DNA of 64,000 bases from UMGS1663 sp963621995. GTDB taxonomy: Bacteria; Bacillota; Clostridia; TANB77; CAG-508. The notes below the pieces were generated by a model that was not told where the DNA came from, made no database searches, and worked only from the letters and a program-made list of their open reading frames with translations. The stretch lies in NCBI GenBank assembly GCA_963621995.1, contig CAVFFZ010000002.1, positions 62,001-126,000 on the forward strand. Direction: 5' to 3'. The position numbers and the translations under genes are program-made. Positions 1 through 9,279 of this stretch are shown here, in pieces; within the stretch, counting starts at the first letter, position 1, and each line of letters starts with the position of its first letter.

Positions 1-180
1 TACAAATATTTTAAAGGGTTAAAACAAATTAAAAATATAAACTTTAGAAATATAAAAATATTTAAAAAATTATATAAAAATGAAACATTTAAGTATCGCT
101 TAGAAAATTTTATGGTATTAAATATGCCAGCATTATCAAGGGTAATATACAATTTGAAAATAAAAGGAAAGGGAAAATAA
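1..180 (+). CDS. 3' end of a truncated gene, possibly a glycosyltransferase
   Basis: An open frame runs from the first base to a TAA at 178-180 and gives 59 residues of a C-terminus rich in Lys, Asn and Ile. It ends four bases before the next gene (ATG at 184), so the two are probably co-transcribed and translationally close. Its position at the head of a run of polysaccharide genes suggests a glycosyltransferase or similar enzyme, but the visible residues carry no diagnostic motif. The start lies outside the window. Confidence 0.6.
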   Translation, partial: YKYFKGLKQIKNINFRNIKIFKKLYKNETFKYRLENFMVLNMPALSRVIYNLKIKGKGK

Positions 181-183
181 TAT

Positions 184-1860
184 ATGCAAGAGTTACAATT
201 AAAAGAATTATATAAAAATTCTGATTTTAGAAAAAATGTAATACATTGGTATCCTGTAAAAGAAAATAGTAGTGTACTACAAATTGGATATGAGTCTATA
301 AAAATAGTAGAAGAATTATATAGCAAATTTAAAAAAGTAACTATATGTGTTAATAATGAAGAAGATAAAAAAGAAATACTAGAAAAATATAATAATTCAG
401 AAATAACAATAATAGACAATTTAGATAAAATACCTGAAACAGAAGAATACGACTATGTTACATTAATAGGAACCTTAGAAATATATAAAGATATAGTAGA
501 AGAAAAAGCATATAAAAGATTGGAAAAAATGCTAAACATAGCTAAAAAAGCTTGTAAAGAAGATGGAAAAATACTCTTAGCATTAGATAACAAATATGGA
601 ATGAAATTCTGGACAACTATGTATGCTCAAAAAAATATACTTTGTAACCAAACTTTTGCAATAAGCAAAACAATGATAAATAAATTGCTAGAGAAGCTTA
701 ATTTAACTAATTATAAATACTATTACATGTTGCCAGACTATAAAATAGCAAATGTAATTTTTACAGACAATTATCTTCCAAATATAGAAAGCATAAGTAG
801 AAACTTTACCTATGGAGAAGAGGATTTTACAACATTTAATCAAACAGAAGCATATGGAGAAATATTAAAAGAAAACACAAAATTATTTAAACTATATGCA
901 AATTCATATTTTGTAGAAATTTCAAAACAAGAACTTGCAGATAATAATATAAAATTTGTATCATATACAAATATTAGACAAAATGAATTTAGTATACAAA
1001 CTACAATATTTAATAATAGAGTTGAAAAAACATATTTAACTGAAAAATCAAAGCAACATATAGAAAATATGAAAAAAAATATAGATATAATGAATGAAAA
1101 AGGCATAAAAACATTAGATTTTTATGAAAAAGAAAAAATAATAAGTAAATTTGTAAGTAATGTTAAAACTTATGATAAAATATTACTTGAATATTTAGAA
1201 AAAGGAGATAACGAAGGTTTTTTTGAAAAAATAAGAGACTACAAAAAGTTTCTAATAGAAAAACTTGAAAAAATAAATTACAACGATATAAAAGAAAATA
1301 ACATTTTTACTAAATATGAAATTAAAATAGAAGAAAATACAGCTAATAAATTCAATTTTGTAAAAAATGGACTATGGGATATGATTTTCCAAAACATATT
1401 TTATATAGAAAATGAAATGTACTTTTACGATCAAGAATGGTATGATGAAAATGTTCCAGTTGAGTATATAATATACAGAACAATTGCGTACTTTGCAAAT
1501 GCTCATGAATATATAAAAACTGAAGAATTATATAAGAAGTTAGAATTAAACGAATATATAAATATTTTTGAAGAATTAGATACTAAAATACAATTAAAAA
1601 TAAGAAATGAAAAAATGTGGGAACTACATAACAGTACTAGAACAGGACAAACATTGCTAGATTCATATAAAAATTTACAAAATGAATATGAAGAATATAA
1701 TAAGAAAATAAAAGTAGCTAGAACAAAAGAAATATTATTAGAAAATGAAAAATTAAAAAGTGAAAATGATGGACTAAAACAAATGAATCAAAAAATATTA
1801 AATTCAACATCATGGAAACTAACTAAACCAATTCGTTGGTTAGGGAAAAAGATTAAATAA
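184..1860 (+). CDS. SAM-dependent methyltransferase-like protein of a polysaccharide locus
   Basis: A 558-residue soluble protein. Residues about 25-160 look like a class I methyltransferase fold with a degenerate SAM loop (VLQIGYES) and the segment LALDNKYGMKFW, which matches the (E/D)N(K/R)xGxKYW signature common in methyltransferases of rhamnan and O-antigen clusters. The middle (about 260-480) resembles the variable region that follows such domains. The end has a coiled-coil stretch and the tail NSTSWKLTKPIRWLGKKIK, a motif found at the ends of many polysaccharide enzymes. It probably modifies a surface glycan or its lipid-linked precursor. The substrate cannot be read from sequence. Confidence 0.7.
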   Translation: MQELQLKELYKNSDFRKNVIHWYPVKENSSVLQIGYESIKIVEELYSKFKKVTICVNNEEDKKEILEKYNNSEITIIDNLDKIPETEEYDYVTLIGTLEIYKDIVEEKAYKRLEKMLNIAKKACKEDGKILLALDNKYGMKFWTTMYAQKNILCNQTFAISKTMINKLLEKLNLTNYKYYYMLPDYKIANVIFTDNYLPNIESISRNFTYGEEDFTTFNQTEAYGEILKENTKLFKLYANSYFVEISKQELADNNIKFVSYTNIRQNEFSIQTTIFNNRVEKTYLTEKSKQHIENMKKNIDIMNEKGIKTLDFYEKEKIISKFVSNVKTYDKILLEYLEKGDNEGFFEKIRDYKKFLIEKLEKINYNDIKENNIFTKYEIKIEENTANKFNFVKNGLWDMIFQNIFYIENEMYFYDQEWYDENVPVEYIIYRTIAYFANAHEYIKTEELYKKLELNEYINIFEELDTKIQLKIRNEKMWELHNSTRTGQTLLDSYKNLQNEYEEYNKKIKVARTKEILLENEKLKSENDGLKQMNQKILNSTSWKLTKPIRWLGKKIK

Positions 1861-1873
1861 GATTATTTACTAG

Positions 1874-1899
1874 AAAGGAGAAAAGCTATATAAGTAGCT
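1874..1899 (+). promoter_or_regulatory. Distant Shine-Dalgarno with a hairpin before the GT2 start
   Basis: AAAGGAG lies at 1874-1880, but the only plausible start, ATG at 1910, is 29 nt further on and is preceded in frame by TAG. Between them AGCTA (1884-1888) and TAGCT (1895-1899) can form a 5-bp hairpin with a 6-nt loop. Folding it would bring the effective spacing down to about 13 nt. This decides the start and may tune translation; the role is inferred. Confidence 0.45.
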
Positions 1900-1909
1900 G
1901 AATTACAAA

Positions 1910-3742
1910 ATGAGAATAAAAAATATTATAAACAGAACAAGATATTATTTTAAAAAATATGGATTTATAAAAACTGTGAAAAAGATAATATCAAAATTAT
2001 ATGCAAAAATATTCAAAGGGGAACAATTAAAAAACTTACAGAGTGAGAGGGAAAAATATCAAACATGGATAGCAAATAATGAACCAAATGAACAAGAACT
2101 AGAGGAACAAAGAAACACGAAATTTAAAATTGAACCTAAATTTAGTATAGTTGTTCCTATGTATAATACACCTGTAAATTTCTTTGAAGAATTAGTAGAT
2201 TGTTTAATTAACCAAACATATTCTAATTGGGAATTGTGTTTAGCAGATGGAAGTACAGAAAAGAACAAAGAATTAGAACTTATAATAAATAAAGATTCTA
2301 GAATTAAATACAAATTTATAGATGAAAATAAAGGAATTTCTGGAAACACAAACGAAGCACTTACTTTAGCTACTGGTGATTATATAGCATTAGTGGACCA
2401 TGATGATTTACTTCCAATATTTTGTTTATATGAACTTGCAAAGACTATAAATGAAAATCCAAATGTAGAATTCATTTATACAGACGAAGACAAAATAGAA
2501 GGAACTAAAGAAAATAGGTGTGATCCTCATTTTAAACCGGATTTTGCACCAGATACTTTAAGAGCTAATAACTATATAACTCATTTATCTGTTTTCAAAA
2601 AAGAATTAATGGAAAAACTAGGTGGCTTTAGAGAAAAATACAATGGAGCTCAAGACTTTGATATAATAACAAGAGCATGTGAATTAACAAAAAATATAAT
2701 TCATATTCCTAAAGTGCTATATCATTGGAGAGTACATCCAAACTCAACAGCAATGGTAGCAGATGCAAAACCATATGCATATGAAGCAGGAATAAAAGTT
2801 ATAGAAGACCATTTAGAAAGACAAGGATTAAAAGCAAAAGTTACACATGGAGGAGACATTCCAGGTGTGTATGAAGTAGAATATGAAGTTATAGGAAATC
2901 CTAAAGTTACAATAATTATACCAAACAAAGATAGTGTAAAATTATTAAAGAATTGTATAAATTCAATATTGAAACTAACTACTTACAATAACTATGAAAT
3001 ACTAATAGTTGAAAACAATAGTACAGAAGAAAAAACATTCGAATATTATAAAGAACTAGAAAAATCAGAAAAAGTAAGAGTAATAGAGTATAAAGAAAAG
3101 GGATTTAATTACTCTAAAATAATAAATTTTGGAGTTAAAAATTGTGAAGGAAGCGAATTTGTTGTACAATTAAATAGTGATACAGAACTTTTAACACCAA
3201 ATTGGTTAGAAAAATTTATAGGGTATGCACAAAGAAAAGATGTAGGAGCAGTAGGAGCAAGGTTATACTATGAAGATAAATCTATACAACATGCTGGAAT
3301 AGGAATAGGAATTTGTGATTTAGCAGCTAACTTACTTACAAATACACCTAAAAATTTTCATGCTTATTTTGGAAGAGAGTGCTTACCACAAAACTTATCT
3401 GCAGTAACAGGTGCATGTTTATTTTCTAAAAGAAGTATTTATGCAGAAGTAGGATATATGGATGAAGAAAATTTTGCAGTAGCATTTAATGATGTGGATT
3501 TTTGCTTAAAAATTAGACAAGCAGGATATTTAATAGTATATAACCCATATATAGAGTTTATACATTACGAATCTAAAACAAGAGGGTATGAAGATACTCC
3601 AGAAAAGAAAGCAAGATTTGAAAGAGAATCCAATAATTTTAGAACAAAATGGAGAAAAGTATTAGATGCAGGTGACCCATATTCAAACATAAATTTTGAC
3701 AAAAACACTGCTCAATACAATATAAGAACAGACAAAATATAA
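1910..3742 (+). CDS. Two-domain family 2 glycosyltransferase
   Basis: A 610-residue cytoplasmic enzyme with two GT-A domains in tandem. The first starts at about residue 76 (FSIVVPMYNTP) and has DHDD at 163-166 for metal and nucleotide-sugar binding, with HWRVHPNST later. The second begins around residue 330 (KVTIIIPNKDS) and has QLNSDTELL as its DxD-like site. The N-terminal 70 residues are basic and helical and may contact the membrane. Such double GT2 proteins usually add two sugars or repeat units in rhamnan-type polymers. It lies in the polysaccharide operon, 21 nt before the next gene. Confidence 0.85.
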   Translation: MRIKNIINRTRYYFKKYGFIKTVKKIISKLYAKIFKGEQLKNLQSEREKYQTWIANNEPNEQELEEQRNTKFKIEPKFSIVVPMYNTPVNFFEELVDCLINQTYSNWELCLADGSTEKNKELELIINKDSRIKYKFIDENKGISGNTNEALTLATGDYIALVDHDDLLPIFCLYELAKTINENPNVEFIYTDEDKIEGTKENRCDPHFKPDFAPDTLRANNYITHLSVFKKELMEKLGGFREKYNGAQDFDIITRACELTKNIIHIPKVLYHWRVHPNSTAMVADAKPYAYEAGIKVIEDHLERQGLKAKVTHGGDIPGVYEVEYEVIGNPKVTIIIPNKDSVKLLKNCINSILKLTTYNNYEILIVENNSTEEKTFEYYKELEKSEKVRVIEYKEKGFNYSKIINFGVKNCEGSEFVVQLNSDTELLTPNWLEKFIGYAQRKDVGAVGARLYYEDKSIQHAGIGIGICDLAANLLTNTPKNFHAYFGRECLPQNLSAVTGACLFSKRSIYAEVGYMDEENFAVAFNDVDFCLKIRQAGYLIVYNPYIEFIHYESKTRGYEDTPEKKARFERESNNFRTKWRKVLDAGDPYSNINFDKNTAQYNIRTDKI

Positions 3743-3762
3743 ATTATTTAAGGAGTAATGTA

Positions 3763-5487
3763 ATGATGAAAGTATTTTCTAAGAGAAATATTACAATATA
3801 CACTATACTTATTTTTATTGTAATGATGTTGACGTTTGAAGTTGGTTTCTGCAATGTACAAGTTATACATCAATTTCTACATAATGAAGAAGTTACATAC
3901 AATTTTTCATTATGTAGAATAGTAGTGTATTTGCTATTTATAATAATATATTGTGTATTCAAAAATAAGTTTTTAGAAGTAGCAGAAGAAACTTTAAAAA
4001 ATAAATTAAAAAGAATAATAACATATGTAGCAATAATAGGAGCATTAATATATTCAGTTTGGTTTTTAAGATATGCAATGCAAAATGGTAGTGACTATGT
4101 TAGATTTTGTTCTGTTAGAATTATATTAGCACTAATGACAACATTATTTGTTATATATATTTCAAAGGATGTGTGTAAGAATGTAATAGTAACTGCATGT
4201 ACATTTGGAATTGTTTTTACATTTACAACAAATTATAACCATGCAATAGATGAAAAAAAGCATTTTATGTCAGCGTTAAATGTTTCATTTTTGAACTTTA
4301 ATTATGTAGACAATCCAATTACAGATACTGAAATAGAAAAACTACCACAAGTAACAAGCTATGTTAGTATTGATGACTTTTTAAAAAATGATTATGTTCC
4401 ATCAATAACTGATAACGTTAATAAAGAAGATACACCATCTACTCCAGCAACTTATAATGTGTTGGTATATATTTTTCCAGGGTTGGGAATAGCAATAGCT
4501 AGAACATTAAATGGAAGTATAATAGATATGTATATATTAGGAAGAATAATGAACTTAATAATATACACCATTCTAGTATATATTGCTATGAGATTACTTC
4601 CTTTTAAAAAGAACATATTTTTTATAATAGCATTTATGCCATTTATGCTATTATTAGCAGCATCTTATTCAGCAGACGGAATGTGTTTAGGAACTATATA
4701 TATTTTTACAGCATATTGTTTTAAACTTTATAAGGAAAATGAAACAATTTCACTAAAACAATTTATAATTGCCATAGCTTTATTTGTACTTATGTTAGTA
4801 GGAAAAGGAATTGGATATATACCAATTGCGGTATTACTCTTAATATTGCCTTTAATAAAGACAATAAAAAACAACAAAAAATATTGGCCAGTAATGATAA
4901 CATGTGGAATTATATTTATAATTTTAGCTATATTTAGTTTTATATATATGAAAAACAATATGTTATCTACAGAAGGAGACAATAGAGGAGAAGTTGGAAT
5001 AAATAGTGTAGAACAATTTAAAGTAATTTTGACTAATCCAATATTAGATATAAAAGTAGCAATTAACCATATACGAAATACATTGTTAAATTTTGATTGG
5101 ATAAAAACATTACAACAAGATGTATTTTTTACAACAGATTATTCGGGAAATGTAATGCTTGTAACATTAATTTTTATTCTTTTTGTTGCATTAACAGAAG
5201 ATGACCATAATTTTAAAATGAAAGATAAAATTGTATTAGCACTAGCTTTTATGTTGTCTTATGGAATGACAAGTGCAGTGTTATATTTAACTTTTACACC
5301 AGTAGGAGAATTGTACATTTTGGGATACCAAGCTAGATATATATTCCCAATATTACCACTAATATTATGCTGTATTTCAAACAATAAAGTGAAATGTGAA
5401 AAAAGTGAAAATAGAAATATGAAGATTGCCATAATTTCTGGTGCATTTCAAGTAATAGGTTTAATATTATTAACGAGTATTAAATAA
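3763..5487 (+). CDS. DUF2142 family polytopic membrane protein
   Basis: A 574-residue protein with about a dozen predicted membrane spans and one extracytoplasmic stretch (residues about 165-235). The segment YILGRIMNLIIYTILVYIA, followed by spans containing LAASYSADGMCLG, matches DUF2142, a family found beside polysaccharide glycosyltransferases and thought to be GT-C-like. ATG at 3763 follows AAGGAG at 3750-3755 and is directly followed by a second ATG codon, so the start could be 3 nt later. It probably acts on a lipid-linked sugar outside the membrane; this is inferred from family and context. Confidence 0.75.
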   Translation: MMKVFSKRNITIYTILIFIVMMLTFEVGFCNVQVIHQFLHNEEVTYNFSLCRIVVYLLFIIIYCVFKNKFLEVAEETLKNKLKRIITYVAIIGALIYSVWFLRYAMQNGSDYVRFCSVRIILALMTTLFVIYISKDVCKNVIVTACTFGIVFTFTTNYNHAIDEKKHFMSALNVSFLNFNYVDNPITDTEIEKLPQVTSYVSIDDFLKNDYVPSITDNVNKEDTPSTPATYNVLVYIFPGLGIAIARTLNGSIIDMYILGRIMNLIIYTILVYIAMRLLPFKKNIFFIIAFMPFMLLLAASYSADGMCLGTIYIFTAYCFKLYKENETISLKQFIIAIALFVLMLVGKGIGYIPIAVLLLILPLIKTIKNNKKYWPVMITCGIIFIILAIFSFIYMKNNMLSTEGDNRGEVGINSVEQFKVILTNPILDIKVAINHIRNTLLNFDWIKTLQQDVFFTTDYSGNVMLVTLIFILFVALTEDDHNFKMKDKIVLALAFMLSYGMTSAVLYLTFTPVGELYILGYQARYIFPILPLILCCISNNKVKCEKSENRNMKIAIISGAFQVIGLILLTSIK

Positions 5488-5515
5488 AAAATATATAAGA
5501 AGAGGAAAAAATATA

Positions 5516-6232
5516 ATGAAAATTTTACTAATAATACCAGCATACAATGAACAAGACAATATATTAAAAGTATGTAATATAATAAAAGAATATAATGAAA
5601 AAAATGAACAAAAATTAGATTATATTGTAATAAATGATGGTTCAAGTGATAATACATTAAAAATATTACAAGAAAATAATATAAATCATATAAACTTAAT
5701 AAACAATTTAGGAATTGGTGGAGCAGTCCAAACTGGTTATAAATATGCATATGAATGTGGGTATGACATTGCAGTTCAATTTGATGGAGATGGACAACAT
5801 GATGTAAACTGTGTTCCACTTATATGTGAACCAATTATAAAAGGACAAGCAGATTTAGTAGTAGGAAGTCGATATTTAGATAAATCATCTAGCCAGTTCC
5901 AATCTACATTTATGAGAAGACTAGGCGGAAATATAATTTCTTTCTTTATAAAAATATGCACTGGAAAGAAAATTGCAGACCCTACATCTGGTTTTAGAGC
6001 AGCCAATAAAGCAATAATTAAGGAATTTGCTAAAGAATATCCAACAGAATATCCAGAACCAGAATCAAGTGTTACAGCTATAATTAATAGGTATAAAATA
6101 GAAGAAATACCTGTTAATATGAATGAAAGAACAGCAGGAAAATCCTCAATTCGTTTTTTAAAAACAGCAGATTATATGATAAAAGTATGCTTAGCTATTA
6201 TATTAGATAGCCTAAGAAAAAGGAGAAATTAA
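5516..6232 (+). CDS. Dolichyl-phosphate mannose synthase-like GT2
   Basis: A 238-residue GT-A enzyme. It opens with LLIIPAYNEQDNI, then DYIVINDGSSDNT, the metal-binding VQFDGDGQHD (about residues 90-99), GSRYLD and DPTSGFRAANK. This order is typical of DPM1/GtrB-like enzymes that move a sugar from a nucleotide to a polyprenyl phosphate. It has no C-terminal membrane spans, unlike the gene at 16371. The next gene, 2 nt downstream, encodes a DUF2304 membrane protein, a frequent partner that may anchor the enzyme. Confidence 0.85.
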   Translation: MKILLIIPAYNEQDNILKVCNIIKEYNEKNEQKLDYIVINDGSSDNTLKILQENNINHINLINNLGIGGAVQTGYKYAYECGYDIAVQFDGDGQHDVNCVPLICEPIIKGQADLVVGSRYLDKSSSQFQSTFMRRLGGNIISFFIKICTGKKIADPTSGFRAANKAIIKEFAKEYPTEYPEPESSVTAIINRYKIEEIPVNMNERTAGKSSIRFLKTADYMIKVCLAIILDSLRKRRN

Positions 6233-6234
6233 AA

Positions 6235-6591
6235 ATGACAATATCTTTAAAATTAGTATTAATAGTAATAACACTAATCTATATATTTTTTATATTAAAG
6301 TCTATAAAAAAGAAAAAATTGCAAATGTCATTTTCATTATTCTGGATTATTACAGGAATTTTATTAATAATAGCACTTGCAATTCCAAACTTAGTAGAAA
6401 ATATTTCTAAAATGTTAGGATTTGAAGTACCAGCAAATATGATATTTTGTTTAACAATATTTGTGTCATTTTATTTAATATTTAGTTTGACAGTAGCGTT
6501 GTCAAAAGAAAATAAGAAAAATACATTATTAATACAAGAAGTTTCTTTACTAAAAAAGAGAGTAGATGAACTAGAAAAAAGTAAAAAATAG
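6235..6591 (+). CDS. DUF2304 small membrane protein
   Basis: A 118-residue protein with three predicted membrane helices (about 5-20, 33-50, 66-88), a hydrophilic basic loop after the first helix, and a C-terminal coiled coil (LLKKRVDELEKSKK). Length, topology and the segment SFSLFWIITGILL fit DUF2304, which is habitually found next to DPM1-like GT2 genes. It starts 2 nt after the GT2 stop, so the pair is translated together. A role as membrane partner of that enzyme is inference. Confidence 0.75.
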   Translation: MTISLKLVLIVITLIYIFFILKSIKKKKLQMSFSLFWIITGILLIIALAIPNLVENISKMLGFEVPANMIFCLTIFVSFYLIFSLTVALSKENKKNTLLIQEVSLLKKRVDELEKSKK

Positions 6592-6623
6592 AATAATGCA
6601 AAAGAAAAATATAGAGGTGAGAA

Positions 6624-8153
6624 ATGAGAGAAAAAAATTCTATTTTAAATATTATTTCAAATTTATTTGTAATAATATCACAAATTGTTTTAGCATTTAT
6701 TGTTAGATTTGTTTTTGTAAAAGTACTTAACGAACAATATTTAGGAGTTCAAGGTCTATTTACAAATATTATTTCTATGCTATCATTGGCAGAACTAGGA
6801 ATTGGAACTGCAATAAGTTTTATTTTATACAAACCATTAGCAGAAAAAGATTACAATAAAGTAAGTATTATTGTAACTTTTTTAAGAAAAGTTTATATTG
6901 TAATAGGTATAGTAGTACTAATTAGCGGAATTATTATAACACCTTTTCTAAAATATATAGTAACAGGCTATACAATGGGAAATTTAAATATAATATTTGT
7001 TATATATTTTATTTCTCTTGCAGTAGAATATTTTCTTACATACCCAGAAACATTATTAAGTGCTGATCAAAAACATTATAAAATTTCTTTTATACTTATT
7101 GGATACACATTAATGACTAATATCCTACAAATAATAGCATTATTAGTAACAAGAAATTTTGTAATATATATATTGGCAGATGTAATTATGAAATTAATAA
7201 AATTTATAGCAATAAATATATATGTTAAAAAATATTATTCAGAGATTAATTTTTATAATAAAGAAAAATTAAATAACGAAGAAAAAAAAGCATTTGCAAA
7301 AAATGTAAAGTCATTGTTTTTATATAAAATTGGAGATTACTTAATTAACGGAACAGATAATATTATAATTTCAAAAGTTATAGATATTTCAACTGTAGGA
7401 TTTTATTCTAATTATCTATCTACAATTACAATTTTTAGAAATGTAATGTATAATATTATAAATGGAGTAACTGCAAGTTTTGGAAATTTAATAATAAAAG
7501 AAAAAGAAGATGTACAAGAAAATGTATTTAATATAATGAATTTTATAACTTATATATTTTGTGGATTTGTATTATGCAGTTTATTGTTCTTATTTAATGA
7601 TTTTATAAAATTATTTTATGGAGAAAATTATATGTTAGGAGTACCAGAAGTAATAATAATATGCTTAAACTTTTATATAGCAGCAATGTTATTACCTTTA
7701 GAATCAGTAAAAAGTGCTGCAGGATTGTATTATGAAGATAGATATGTAACAATAATTCAAGCAGTAATAAATGTAATTATTTCTATAATATTGGGATATA
7801 AAATAGGATTAATAGGAATATTAATAGGTACACTATGTAGCTACATTTTAACAACTGCATGGGAAAGACCAATAATTATTTATAAAAAAATATTTAAAAC
7901 TAGTTTTATAGAATATTTTAAAAAATATTTTGTTCAAGTTGTAATGATAGTATTTAATACTTTGATTGACTATATAGTAATAAATAGTGTATTTACAAAG
8001 ATTAGCATAATCAATTTTATATTAAAAGGAATAATAATATTTATTATATTTATGGTTACTAATATTATTGTTTATAAAAATAGCAAAGAGTTTAAATATA
8101 TATATGAAACTACTTTATCAAAATTAAAACTAATAAAGAACAAAAATAAATAA
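6624..8153 (+). CDS. Wzx-type oligosaccharide flippase
   Basis: A 509-residue protein with about 12-14 hydrophobic spans and the MATE/Wzx-like N-terminus: ISNLFVIISQIVLAFIVRF, then FVKVLNEQYLGVQGLFTNI and LAELGIGTAISFILYKPLAE. It lies in the middle of the glycosyltransferase run and is the only exporter visible there. It probably flips undecaprenyl-linked repeat units across the membrane. No polymerase (Wzy) is obvious nearby; the polytopic proteins at 3763 and 13339 are possible candidates but resemble GT-C enzymes more. Confidence 0.85.
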   Translation: MREKNSILNIISNLFVIISQIVLAFIVRFVFVKVLNEQYLGVQGLFTNIISMLSLAELGIGTAISFILYKPLAEKDYNKVSIIVTFLRKVYIVIGIVVLISGIIITPFLKYIVTGYTMGNLNIIFVIYFISLAVEYFLTYPETLLSADQKHYKISFILIGYTLMTNILQIIALLVTRNFVIYILADVIMKLIKFIAINIYVKKYYSEINFYNKEKLNNEEKKAFAKNVKSLFLYKIGDYLINGTDNIIISKVIDISTVGFYSNYLSTITIFRNVMYNIINGVTASFGNLIIKEKEDVQENVFNIMNFITYIFCGFVLCSLLFLFNDFIKLFYGENYMLGVPEVIIICLNFYIAAMLLPLESVKSAAGLYYEDRYVTIIQAVINVIISIILGYKIGLIGILIGTLCSYILTTAWERPIIIYKKIFKTSFIEYFKKYFVQVVMIVFNTLIDYIVINSVFTKISIINFILKGIIIFIIFMVTNIIVYKNSKEFKYIYETTLSKLKLIKNKNK

Positions 8154-8173
8154 TAAAAGCATTGGAGAAAAAA

Positions 8174-9277
8174 ATGAAGCTTATTCAAATAAATACTGTT
8201 TGTAATGGTTCAACAGGAAAAATAATGGGAGATATCCAAAGAAAAGCACAAAGTGAAGGCTGGGAATGTTTAGCAATATATGGAAGAAGGAAAGGATATA
8301 AAGATATACCATGTAAAAAATTCGGAAATCTATTTTCTTTTTGGTTTCATGTATTTTTGACTACAGTCTTTGATTTACAAGGACATGGCTCATATTTTGA
8401 AACCAAAAGAATAATAAAAGAAATAAAAAAACAAAAACCTGATGTGATTCACTTACATAATATTCATGGCTATTATTTACATATTCCTACTTTATTTAAA
8501 TACTTAAAAAATGAATATAAGGGAGAAATAAGATGGACACTTCACGATTGCTGGACATTTACTGGACATTGTGCATATTTCACTTATGCAAATTGCAATA
8601 AATGGAAAACTAAATGTTATAAGTGTCCAAACAAAAAACAATATCCAATTAGTTTGTTTATAGACAGGTCAGAAAAAAATTATTTAGAAAAGAAAGAACT
8701 ATTTACTGGATTGAAAAATGTAACAATTATTACTCCATCTGATTGGCTAAATAAATTAGTAAAACAATCCTTTTTAAAGGAATATAATGTTGTGACTGAA
8801 AATAACAAAATTAATACAGAAATTTTTAAACCAACACAAGATACAGAAATTTTAGAAAAGTATAAAATAGATAAGAGCAAAAAGATATTGTTAGGTGTTG
8901 CTAATATTTGGGAAAAAAGAAAAGGTTTATTTGATTTTTATAAACTAAGTAAGTTAATAGATAATAATTATCAGATTGTTTTGGTTGGATTAAATAAAAA
9001 GCAAATTAAAAAATTACCTGAAAATATTATAGGAATAAGCAGAACAGATAACCAATATGAATTGGCAGTATTATATACTATGTCAGAATATTTAATTAAT
9101 CCTACATATGAAGATAATTACCCTACAGTAAATCTTGAAGCTATTGCTTGTGGAACAAAGGTTATATGTTATGATACAGGTGGATGTAGAGAGCAAGTAA
9201 ACAACGAAATAGGTTGTATTATACCTGTTGGAAATATTGAAAAAATAGTAGAAAAAATAAAAAATGGGGAGAAATAA
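8174..9277 (+). CDS. Family 4 glycosyltransferase
   Basis: A 367-residue GT-B fold enzyme. The N-terminal half has IQINTVCNGSTGKIMGDI and DVIHLHNIHGYYLHIP, then a Cys-rich insert (CAYFTYANCNKWKTKCYKC) seen in several WcaL-like colanic/capsular transferases. The donor half has ITPSDWLNKLV and the E-x7-E signature in YEDNYPTVNLEAIACG. The frame is open upstream to a TTG at 8162, but that TTG is part of the Shine-Dalgarno GGAG at 8164-8167; ATG 8174 has correct spacing. The gene ends 2 nt before the next. Confidence 0.85.
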   Translation: MKLIQINTVCNGSTGKIMGDIQRKAQSEGWECLAIYGRRKGYKDIPCKKFGNLFSFWFHVFLTTVFDLQGHGSYFETKRIIKEIKKQKPDVIHLHNIHGYYLHIPTLFKYLKNEYKGEIRWTLHDCWTFTGHCAYFTYANCNKWKTKCYKCPNKKQYPISLFIDRSEKNYLEKKELFTGLKNVTIITPSDWLNKLVKQSFLKEYNVVTENNKINTEIFKPTQDTEILEKYKIDKSKKILLGVANIWEKRKGLFDFYKLSKLIDNNYQIVLVGLNKKQIKKLPENIIGISRTDNQYELAVLYTMSEYLINPTYEDNYPTVNLEAIACGTKVICYDTGGCREQVNNEIGCIIPVGNIEKIVEKIKNGEK

Positions 9278-9279
9278 AT

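Noticed and set aside
8162..8173. Upstream TTG start of the GT4 gene
   Set aside because: The TTG overlaps the GGAG ribosome-binding site of ATG 8174. The same reasoning removed upstream starts at 12424, 15212, 17374, 24738, 41123, 49668, 55637 and 58109 (minus).
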